A stretch of DNA of 5,310 nt. Source: Pseudomonadota bacterium (GTDB taxonomy: Bacteria > Pseudomonadota > Alphaproteobacteria > Rhizobiales > Hyphomicrobiaceae). Below the pieces are notes generated by a model. That model worked only from the letters and a program-made list of their open reading frames with translations. It ran no database searches and had not been told where the DNA came from. Position numbers and translations under genes: made by a program. The stretch lies in contig JAKALI010000356.1 in NCBI GenBank assembly GCA_021813195.1, forward strand, positions 1 to 5,310, given 5' to 3'. Positions 1 to 5,310 of the stretch are shown one piece after another. Every line of letters starts with the position of its first letter. Within the stretch, counting starts at the first letter, position 1.

Positions 1-333
1 ATCGATTTCAGCGTGTTCTGGACCGCCGCCCGCTATTTTGGCTGGCACCTGGTGCCGGCCAATATGTTGTCCTGGTCGGTGGCGGTGAGCTGCTCCTACG
101 TGATGAATTCCTTCATAACCTTCGGCCCGGAATCGGGCCATACCTTGCGCTGGCCCGCCTATTTCACCTTCGTCGCCTCCGGCATCGCCGGCATGGTGGC
201 GAGCACCGCGACGCTCTATGCGCTCGCTTTCGCGCTGCCGCTGGTGGCGGCCAAGCTGTTGTCCATTCTGGTCAGCTTCGTGGTCAATTTCGCGTTCTCG
301 CATCTGGTGGTGTTTCGCGAACGCAAGTCGTGA
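1..333 (+). CDS. GtrA-family membrane protein, C-terminal part (start lies before the window)
   Basis: The reading frame is open from base 1 to a TGA at 331-333, giving 110 residues; the first codons (Ile-Asp-Phe-Ser) show that it continues leftward, so the GTG at 13 is probably an internal valine. Three hydrophobic segments are visible, at about residues 20-42, 52-75 and 80-104, and the end of a first one may lie at the left edge. This matches the four-helix GtrA/DPMS-type fold. The segment ending NSFITF after an N-x-LS start, and the last helix with NFAFSHLVVF followed by a short basic tail (RERKS), are typical of the family. GtrA proteins are inner-membrane proteins thought to flip or help transfer undecaprenyl- or polyprenyl-linked sugars for O-antigen, arabinogalactan or other surface glycans, often beside a GtrB-like glycosyltransferase. 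Such a partner could lie to the left, outside the window. The exact substrate cannot be told. The gene converges on the next one with 24 bases between the stops and no evident terminator. Confidence 0.85.
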   Translation: MDFSVFWTAARYFGWHLVPANMLSWSVAVSCSYVMNSFITFGPESGHTLRWPAYFTFVASGIAGMVASTATLYALAFALPLVAAKLLSILVSFVVNFAFSHLVVFRERKS

Positions 334-357
334 ATGCGCGCGATTATCCGCGGCCGC

Positions 358-2166
358 TCACGAAGCAGGTTGAAGCGTCGCTTCGCCCCACGCGCCCAAT
401 GTGTGCAATTTTTCCGCGGCCAGATTCATGTGAACATTGGCGGCGCCGTCGCCCGCCGCGACACCATTCGACGCAATCGCAAGCAAACCCGCTTTGGTGT
501 CCGGGTCTTCCAGGGCTTGCGCGAATTTCCGTTCGTCGCGCCAAGCCCATTTGCCATGATCGAGCCGCGCATAGATCTCACCCGTCCGGTAATCGGCAAA
601 ATTGATGATCGGAATCCAGCGCGCGCACCGCTTCAGGAACGTAACGTTCCGCTCCGGCGGCAGTTTCTCGTTGATGTAGACTTCCTCTGGCCTTTGCGCG
701 TGAATGTTGATCTTCCTGAAACGGTCGATGTCGATCATCCGCTTGATGTCGAGGATGGTCATTTCGGTGTTCCAGCCAAAGGCCACGGTGCGGGGCGGCT
801 CGCCTTCGCGGACGCTGTTGTCGAGAAACTCGTAATGCACGCGTTTGCCGGCACTCAGCGCCCAGGTGAAAAACAGTTCCGGCATGCCGGTATAGGCTTC
901 GATATTGTGCGCCAGGAGATCCTCGACCGCCTTGTAGCGGCCGAGCCGCAGCCCGCGCAGCCAGGCGCGCTCGACCGTCATTTCCGGCGGCGTGATCATG
1001 AAGAACATGTAGACGAGATCGCCGAAGCGGGTCAGCAGCCGGTGTGATCCTTTGCCTTCGCGCTCCGGCACGAAGCTGTCGAAACGGAAACGGTCGATCA
1101 AAAGGTGTGGCGTCTCGCCTCGTGCGGCCCGAGCTGCCATGCGGCGATCGAGCTTCTTGTCGATGATTTCGACCTCGTGGCCGGCCAGAGTGCCGGCGTA
1201 TTTGTAGGCCGCGCCCAAGGATCCGTAATCCAGCAGAAACTTGCGCCAGATGTCCGGACTGATGAGCGCAAACTCCTCCCACGGAAAATGGAGATTTTTC
1301 GCCAGTGTGCGCTGGCGCGGGCGCATCGAACTCTTGCCGGACGCCGAGGCGCCTTTGACGTTCATGACCACCGGCTGTCGCTGCCACCGCAATGCCCGGT
1401 AGCCTTCCTTGGCGATCGCCTCTTCGACAAACGGAGCGATGGCGTCGCCGATAACGCTGCTGCCGTAGTCATTACACACCAGTGTGACGGCAAGTTCGGT
1501 GAGCAGCGCATTGTCGCCAAACAGCCGGCCGAGACGGCTCAGCACCGCCGTTGCAATCGTGTCCAATGCTTCGAAGCAGGCTTTTTCGATCGGATCATCC
1601 GTCGTCTCCGCCCGCTTGCGCCATTCCGCGATGATCTCAAGCTCGATCTCTGCCAGGGTCTTGGTTGAATGTGCGGCCGGTGCGTGATGCTTGCCGTGTC
1701 CGAACAGCCAGCGCCAGCCACCCAGCGTTTCATGATGATGGCCGTGCGCGGCCGGTTTCGGATGTGGGAACGCGTGATCGAGCTCCCGCTCGATGATGTG
1801 CGTGGACGCTTCCTTCACCTGCTCGAAGATGCGCTGAATTTCCGCCCGATGCGGCGCGATGTATCGATCAAGAATCGTGGAGGCGATTTGGCGAAAGGCT
1901 TTGCCCAGGTCTTCGTCGCGGCCGTCGGGAACGGAAATGCCGGTCGTCACCTGAATGAGCAATTCGTGAACGATCAGACGGTCGGGGCGAAACGCAACCA
2001 GCTCGTCCGCCGGCAGCCCGCAGTACTCGCTCAGTTCATGGACCTTGTCGATGCTGCTTGAGACATTCTCGCTGCGGAACACCGTCGAGAGCGGCAGATA
2101 CTCGTGCGGCAGTTCGGATTCCAGGCCCGGATTCCAGGCATCGCATTCGGTGGTCGGCGACCTCAT
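358..2166 (-). CDS. Large protein with zeta-toxin-like P-loop kinase domain
   Basis: This protein has 602 residues from the ATG at 2166; the frame also stays open to a TTG at 2283 (641 residues). Numbering here is from the ATG. Residues 1-265 are mostly polar and helical with no domain I recognise, and contain a histidine-rich linker at about 135-166. A Walker A motif (GASASGKSS, 272-280) follows a beta-strand-like VVMNVK. After it come an ISPD motif (Asp 305), a conserved-looking YKYAGTLAGHEVE stretch, a second strand LLIDRF (355-360), the strand VYMFFMITPPE, and an arginine-rich lid (ERAWLRGLRLGR, 399-410). This order resembles zeta toxin/UDP-GlcNAc kinases and related small-molecule kinases, so ATP-dependent phosphorylation is likely, with unknown substrate. 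There is no signal peptide or membrane segment, so it is probably cytosolic. No epsilon-type antitoxin gene lies beside it, and the protein is more than twice the size of classic zeta toxins. I prefer the ATG because the 39 upstream codons have weak G/C bias at third positions (about 22 of 39) and include AGG and ATA; no strong ribosome site marks either start. Confidence 0.85.
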   Translation of the reverse strand: MRSPTTECDAWNPGLESELPHEYLPLSTVFRSENVSSSIDKVHELSEYCGLPADELVAFRPDRLIVHELLIQVTTGISVPDGRDEDLGKAFRQIASTILDRYIAPHRAEIQRIFEQVKEASTHIIERELDHAFPHPKPAAHGHHHETLGGWRWLFGHGKHHAPAAHSTKTLAEIELEIIAEWRKRAETTDDPIEKACFEALDTIATAVLSRLGRLFGDNALLTELAVTLVCNDYGSSVIGDAIAPFVEEAIAKEGYRALRWQRQPVVMNVKGASASGKSSMRPRQRTLAKNLHFPWEEFALISPDIWRKFLLDYGSLGAAYKYAGTLAGHEVEIIDKKLDRRMAARAARGETPHLLIDRFRFDSFVPEREGKGSHRLLTRFGDLVYMFFMITPPEMTVERAWLRGLRLGRYKAVEDLLAHNIEAYTGMPELFFTWALSAGKRVHYEFLDNSVREGEPPRTVAFGWNTEMTILDIKRMIDIDRFRKINIHAQRPEEVYINEKLPPERNVTFLKRCARWIPIINFADYRTGEIYARLDHGKWAWRDERKFAQALEDPDTKAGLLAIASNGVAAGDGAANVHMNLAAEKLHTLGAWGEATLQPAS

Positions 2167-2282
2167 GTCTTGCGTGCCGTTCTTTGTGGTCAGCCACGAT
2201 GGATCACGTCGCAAAACTATCCTTTCCCAGGTTGGCTTGAAAGTCCGGCCTTTTCCGGATTTCTGCTCGGCGTTGTGAGACA

Positions 2283-2299
2283 ATTCGGCGCTGCCGAAT
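2283..2299. repeat. Small perfect inverted repeat in the gap between acyltransferase and P-loop genes
   Basis: ATTCGGC and its exact complement GCCGAAT are separated by three bases (GCT). The repeat sits about 65 bases downstream of the acyltransferase stop, in the 198-base gap before the preferred ATG of the P-loop gene. It could form a 7-bp hairpin in RNA or be a dyad operator. No T-run follows on the minus strand, so it is not a standard intrinsic terminator. The rest of this gap shows no convincing promoter. The alternative TTG start of the P-loop gene would overlap the edge of this repeat. Confidence 0.35.
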
Positions 2300-2364
2300 G
2301 CGGCTGGCGCGACCCGATGACCGGTCCCGCTGGCCGTTCCACAAAGCGCGAGACAGCGGCAGAA

Positions 2365-3447
2365 TTACGTTGGGCCGGGCGAGAAAGGCTCGCCTGCCGC
2401 AGACCGCGGCGTGCGAAAGACGGACCGGATCGCGGTGGCGAGCCGGTCCCGGCAGGACAGCGCCCGGCGCTCGAATCCGTGCCAGGTCGCATAACCGATG
2501 GCGACCGTCACGGCGAAGGCAACGGCAAACGACCACCAGAAGGAGCCGATCAGATGCAGCGATAATTGCTGCACGGGCCAACCGAACACATACATGCCGT
2601 AGGAAGCGTCGCCGCCGCGCGCGAACCAGCCCATGGTGCGCAAGCTGCCAAATCCCAGGACACAAGCGGCAAGCGCGATCGGCTGCAAGACGGTGAGTTC
2701 GTACCGGACCGCAACGATCAGCGCGAGCAGGCCCGCCACGCCGACGGCCAAGCTGTGGCGTCCGCAGAAGCGCCAGCCGTGCGATAAGACGGCGCCGGCG
2801 AAGAAGTAGGACGCCAAGTTGATGAAATCGCCGGCTTCCAGCGGCCCGATCACCAAGTCATCAAGATCGGTCATCCGCAGGAGCGCGAGGCCAAGGCCAA
2901 GAATGAGAATGCCGTACCGGCTCCAGCGTGGCCCGGGAAAGCAAACCGCAAACAGGATCAGGTACGACCAGAGTTCATACGGCAGCGTCCAAAGCGGATC
3001 GTTCATGCTTTGGCGGGTGGCGTCGGCCAAGACGCCCGGAATGACGAAGACAGTCCCACCGATAAACATCGTCAGGTTGCGGAGGACATACGCGATGTGC
3101 TGCCACACATGGCCGTAATTGCCGTATGCGATGAGCGCCACGCTCGACGTCATGACCAGCACAAAGGCGAGATTGGGAAATATCCTGAGAAACCGGGCGG
3201 CCAGGAAGCGCGGAGCGTCGCTATTTTTTTCGAGCGACTGCGCAATCAGAAACCCGCTCAGGCAAAAGAAGATCGCAACGGCAAGCTGGCCGAAATCCTC
3301 GCCGTAGAACGGCACCTGGGGCTCGGCAAAACCGGCGAGATCGAATTGGTGACTGAAGATCACCATGGTGGCGGCGCAGAAACGAACAAAATCGAAGCTG
3401 TTCCGGCTGTGAACGGCTTGCTGGTTTCCGGCCGGAGAATTGGACAA
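2365..3447 (-). CDS. Acyltransferase-3 family membrane protein (OafA/NodX-like)
   Basis: This is an integral membrane enzyme of about 360 residues, the usual length for the family, which moves acyl (often acetyl) groups onto sugars of O-antigen, exopolysaccharide, Nod factor or peptidoglycan. Visible hallmarks, numbered from the TTG at 3447, are: FDFVRFCAATMVIFSHQF with the family's R-x10-H pattern (Arg 22, His 33, the likely catalytic histidine); FFCLSGFLIAQ at 60-70; RFLRIFP at 85-91; PLWTLPYELWSY at 151-162; and ASYGMYVFGWPVQQ at 281-294. About ten hydrophobic segments follow in the typical pattern, and the basic C-terminus is cytoplasmic. It stops at TAA 2365-2367. The start is uncertain because there is no ATG before Met 28, which lies inside the catalytic helix. 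The TTG at 3447 has GAGAG seven bases ahead of it and gives a natural short N-terminus; alternatives are discussed in the findings. It lies 59 bases behind the CPBP gene on the same strand, so co-transcription is likely. The acceptor glycan is unknown. Confidence 0.93.
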   Translation of the reverse strand: MSNSPAGNQQAVHSRNSFDFVRFCAATMVIFSHQFDLAGFAEPQVPFYGEDFGQLAVAIFFCLSGFLIAQSLEKNSDAPRFLAARFLRIFPNLAFVLVMTSSVALIAYGNYGHVWQHIAYVLRNLTMFIGGTVFVIPGVLADATRQSMNDPLWTLPYELWSYLILFAVCFPGPRWSRYGILILGLGLALLRMTDLDDLVIGPLEAGDFINLASYFFAGAVLSHGWRFCGRHSLAVGVAGLLALIVAVRYELTVLQPIALAACVLGFGSLRTMGWFARGGDASYGMYVFGWPVQQLSLHLIGSFWWSFAVAFAVTVAIGYATWHGFERRALSCRDRLATAIRSVFRTPRSAAGEPFSPGPT

Positions 3448-3494
3448 GGACGGTCTCTCGGTTGCTGGATGGTGGCTCAGATGGATATTTCTAG

Positions 3495-3503
3495 CTCCTC
3501 CCC
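3495..3503 (-). promoter_or_regulatory. Strong Shine-Dalgarno-like sequence (GGGGAGGAG) after the CPBP stop
   Basis: On the minus strand GGGGAGGAG begins three bases after the CPBP stop codon and has near-ideal pairing to the 16S rRNA tail. No ATG, GTG or TTG lies at normal distance: the in-frame codon eight bases on is ATC (3484-3486), and CTG (3478-3480) is 14 bases on. It presumably serves the acyltransferase gene, but which codon it would serve is unclear. It may also be a chance purine run. Confidence 0.45.
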
Positions 3504-3506
3504 ACG

Positions 3507-4340
3507 TCAATGCCGAGTTGGTCTGTGCCGCGTCAGCGTACGGGCACCGCAGTATGCGACGACGCCTATCGCCGACATGACCCACAACAGCGCTATATAG
3601 AAATTCATCGAGTCGTTCGGCTGGGCGACTTCGTAGGAAAGATTGGAGATGAAGTGAAAAAGGATGGCCGCCAGTATGCTTCGGTGCGTGTTGTTGTAGA
3701 TCCAGGTGTAAATGACAGCGGCTGCGAGCGTTTGGATCATAAACAGCCAGAACCAAGCCGACCACGCGCCCCGCTCGGCATGGAGCATGTCCCTGATGAA
3801 GAACAAGGGAAAATGCCAGAGTGCCCAAATCGCACCCAAAATCAGGCTTGCAACCAGTGCGTTCCACCGCGCTTGCAAGCGATCGAGGGCATAGCCACGC
3901 CAACCCAGCTCTTCGGGAAGCGGCCCCTGCAAGACTATGCGGAGTAAAACGGGAACGATCGCAAGCGGCGTGGCAAGCAAGGCGTCGAACGCTTTCCCGA
4001 TCTGCACGGGCGCCACACCGCCCAGGATGACATCGAGAAGGGCCGCGCCGGCCAACAAGGCGGGCACGAACAGGAAGATGACCAACCACCATCGGGCAGG
4101 AATTCGTCTCGCTTCGACCGCGCGTCGCCAATAGTCACGCCGGCGCTCTTTGGATTCAGTTAGAGACGTGAAGCCGATTCCGCCCAGCAGGGGGCCGAGC
4201 AAACCGAGAAACAGCAATAACCGACCCGTGTTGGTCTGGACGCTCGTTCCGGAAACCGCGGCCGCTATCCAAAAAGACCAAGTCCAGCCGAATACCAGAA
4301 CGAAGAAGAGCCACAACATAGCGTGTGTCGAACGAGGCAT
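3507..4340 (-). CDS. CPBP-family intramembrane metalloprotease (Abi/Rce1-like)
   Basis: This is a 277-residue multi-pass membrane protein with all three CPBP motifs intact (numbered from the ATG at 4340): PEELGWRG with Glu 143, Glu 144 and Arg 148 (EExxxR); AIWALWHFP with His 176; and FHFISN with His 229 and Asn 233 (HxxxN). These are the glutamate and histidine residues that form the active site in Rce1-type proteases, so the enzyme is probably catalytically competent. About eight hydrophobic segments are visible, starting with one at residues 9-29. Family members include CAAX-processing-like proteases and bacteriocin self-immunity proteins; the bacterial substrate is usually unknown, as here. 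I chose the ATG at 4340 because AGAGGA lies eight bases before it; the ATG at 4349, three codons upstream, overlaps that site. The gene stops at TGA 3507-3509. It is followed by the acyltransferase on the same strand and preceded by hisG after 136 bases, so it may have its own promoter or read through from hisG. Its base composition is lower in GC than that of hisG. Confidence 0.93.
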   Translation of the reverse strand: MPRSTHAMLWLFFVLVFGWTWSFWIAAAVSGTSVQTNTGRLLLFLGLLGPLLGGIGFTSLTESKERRRDYWRRAVEARRIPARWWLVIFLFVPALLAGAALLDVILGGVAPVQIGKAFDALLATPLAIVPVLLRIVLQGPLPEELGWRGYALDRLQARWNALVASLILGAIWALWHFPLFFIRDMLHAERGAWSAWFWLFMIQTLAAAVIYTWIYNNTHRSILAAILFHFISNLSYEVAQPNDSMNFYIALLWVMSAIGVVAYCGARTLTRHRPTRH

Positions 4341-4348
4341 GGCGCGCA

Positions 4349-4354
4349 TCCTCT
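4349..4354 (-). promoter_or_regulatory. Ribosome binding site of the CPBP gene (AGAGGA)
   Basis: AGAGGA on the minus strand is followed by eight bases and then the ATG at 4340-4338. This spacing favours that ATG over the in-frame ATG at 4349-4347, whose first base falls within the site. Confidence 0.55.
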
Positions 4355-4448
4355 ATGCTGAGCCCGTCTCGGCTGCCTGGTCGCGGAGAACTCCTCGCCA
4401 GCGACGCTTCTGCTCCGGCAATAACGGCAATGACAGTTTATGCACGGG

Positions 4449-4469
4449 CGTTGCGACGCTTGCGCAACG
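4449..4469 (-). terminator. Possible hairpin downstream of hisG
   Basis: CGTTGCG and its perfect complement CGCAACG are separated by seven bases, starting seven bases after the hisG stop codon. The position suits a transcript-end or RNA-protecting hairpin. The stem is short and no T-run follows on the minus strand, so an intrinsic terminator is not established. The remaining roughly 95 bases up to the CPBP ribosome site contain no promoter I would defend. Confidence 0.35.
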
Positions 4470-4476
4470 GCGAAGC

Positions 4477-5310
4477 TTACAGGCCCGCTTCCAGCTTGGC
4501 GTAGAGCGGGTTCTCGCGCGAGAACACGTAGCCGAGTTCGGCCACCGCCACCGCTTCGGCGCCGCAGTCGCGCAGGAAGCTGGTGAGCGCATAAACCTGT
4601 GCCGGCGGGCAATGCAGCGTTAGCATGCCGGAGGAGGTCGGTCCGCCGAACGGCGTGACCACGCCGAATTTCAGTTTCGCGCTCTCGACCAGTTGGGCAT
4701 CGCAGGCGGCAAAGCGCGCGCGCACCTCGCGGAAGGCGCGGGCCCGCTGCTGCGCGGCCACGCGGTCGAGAATGACGCGCGCCATTTCGCGCTCGTTGTC
4801 GCCCCAGCTGGCGGTGCGCGCGGCCACCAGATTGGCCTGCGAGCGCAGGATGGTGCCGTCCTCGATCACCTTGAGCGCATTGGCGACGAGCGTCGCACCG
4901 GTGGTGGTGATGTCGACGATCATCTCGGCGGTGCCGGCGGCGGGCGCCCCTTCGGTCGCGCCCGAGCTCTCGACGATGCGGTAGTCGATGATGCCGTGCG
5001 CGGCGAAGAAGTCGCGCGTCAGGTTCACGTATTTGGTCGCCACCCGCATCTTGCGGCCGTGGGTGTGGCGGAAGGCGGTCGCGACGTCGTCGATGTCGGC
5101 CATGCTGCGCACGTCGATCCAGGCCTGCGGCACCGCCACCACCACATTGGCATGGCCAAAGCCGAGCCCCTCGATCAGCACCACTTTGCTGTCGGCATCG
5201 GGCATCTGCTCGCGCACCAGGTCCTCGCCGGTGATGCCGAGATGCACGGAACCGTCGGCCAGCGCAGCGGTTATCTCGGAGGCCGACAGATAAGCGACCT
5301 CGATGCCGTC
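4477..5310 (-). CDS. hisG: ATP phosphoribosyltransferase HisG, N-terminus beyond the window
   Basis: HisG catalyses the first committed step of histidine synthesis: condensation of ATP with PRPP to give N1-(5-phosphoribosyl)-ATP in the cytosol. The visible part is 277 residues, beginning [13 protein letters not shown] at the right edge and ending at TAA 4477-4479; roughly 40-50 residues are missing. The GTG at 5247 is an internal valine, not the start. Landmarks are [38 protein letters not shown], and the complete HisG signature (E-x5-G-x-A-x2-I-x-D-I-x2-T-G-x-T-L) at 4888-4953, which binds PRPP. A further stretch at the end ([21 protein letters not shown] onward) makes this longer than the short-form HisG; alphaproteobacterial HisG proteins of about 325 residues have the same shape. 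Many such species also carry HisZ, which may lie beyond the right edge; this cannot be seen here. High GC (44 of 60 bases at 4681-4740) fits a resident core gene. Feedback inhibition by histidine is known for the enzyme family but cannot be judged from this sequence. Confidence 0.97.
   Translation of the reverse strand, partial: DGIEVAYLSASEITAALADGSVHLGITGEDLVREQMPDADSKVVLIEGLGFGHANVVVAVPQAWIDVRSMADIDDVATAFRHTHGRKMRVATKYVNLTRDFFAAHGIIDYRIVESSGATEGAPAAGTAEMIVDITTTGATLVANALKVIEDGTILRSQANLVAARTASWGDNEREMARVILDRVAAQQRARAFREVRARFAACDAQLVESAKLKFGVVTPFGGPTSSGMLTLHCPPAQVYALTSFLRDCGAEAVAVAELGYVFSRENPLYAKLEAGL

Noticed and set aside
334..1047. Long plus-strand open frame (237 codons) opposite the P-loop gene
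   Set aside because: It is antisense to a gene with clear motifs, and its translation is arginine/proline-rich and low in recognisable structure, as expected from the reverse frame of GC-rich coding DNA.
578..1387. Second minus-strand frame of 269 codons inside the P-loop gene
   Set aside because: It lies in another frame over the Walker A and lid regions and gives a compositionally odd, Arg/Gly/Ala-rich product; it is a shadow frame.
2195..2240. Promoter-like GATAGT with a weak upstream CTTTCA
   Set aside because: The match to the consensus is poor at the -35 element and no transcription data are available, so I do not list it as a promoter.
2204..2665. Minus-strand frame spanning the end of the acyltransferase gene and the gap
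   Set aside because: It is Arg-rich and overlaps the acyltransferase C-terminus, whose own frame matches the family through to its stop.
3361..3370. Perfect palindrome CACCATGGTG
   Set aside because: It lies within the acyltransferase catalytic region around Met 28 and is explained by the coding sequence; there is nothing else to suggest an operator.
3507..4131. Upstream extension of the acyltransferase frame across the CPBP gene
   Set aside because: The frame stays open only because it overlaps the CPBP coding sequence; the translated extension has no family resemblance, while the CPBP frame has all its catalytic motifs.
4432..4465. Possible sigma-70 promoter (TTGCGC ... CATAAA) ahead of the CPBP gene
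   Set aside because: The spacing is 19 bases and the match is partial, and the -35 part lies inside the hairpin sequence; it is too weak to claim.

Overview
The window looks like chromosomal DNA of a high-GC alphaproteobacterium, most likely from the Rhizobiales (Bradyrhizobium/Rhodopseudomonas-like). The evidence is the HisG sequence, which reads like the longer HisG of that group, together with strong G/C preference at third codon positions in hisG and gtrA. This placement is from memory of family sequences, not from a search.

There are five protein genes and no sign of RNA genes, insertion sequences or CRISPR. From left to right: the C-terminal part of a GtrA-family membrane protein runs rightward off the left edge (1-333). 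It converges, with a 24-base gap, on a long leftward gene for a roughly 600-residue protein with a zeta-toxin-like P-loop kinase domain (358-2166, possibly starting further upstream). Next, also leftward, are an acyltransferase-3 (OafA/NodX-type) membrane protein (2365-3447) and a CPBP-family intramembrane protease (3507-4340), close together and probably co-transcribed. Last is hisG (4477 to the right edge), also leftward and lacking its N-terminus in this window.

hisG is core histidine biosynthesis. The CPBP/acyltransferase pair is clearly lower in GC than hisG and looks like an accessory insertion beside a core gene. The three membrane genes and the kinase can loosely be read as an envelope theme: GtrA proteins move lipid-linked sugars, acyltransferase-3 proteins acylate surface glycans, and zeta-type kinases of known type act on UDP-activated amino sugars. 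That link is inference only, since the genes are not all in one operon. The least understood item is the large P-loop protein, with an unassigned helical N-terminal half and a histidine-rich linker.
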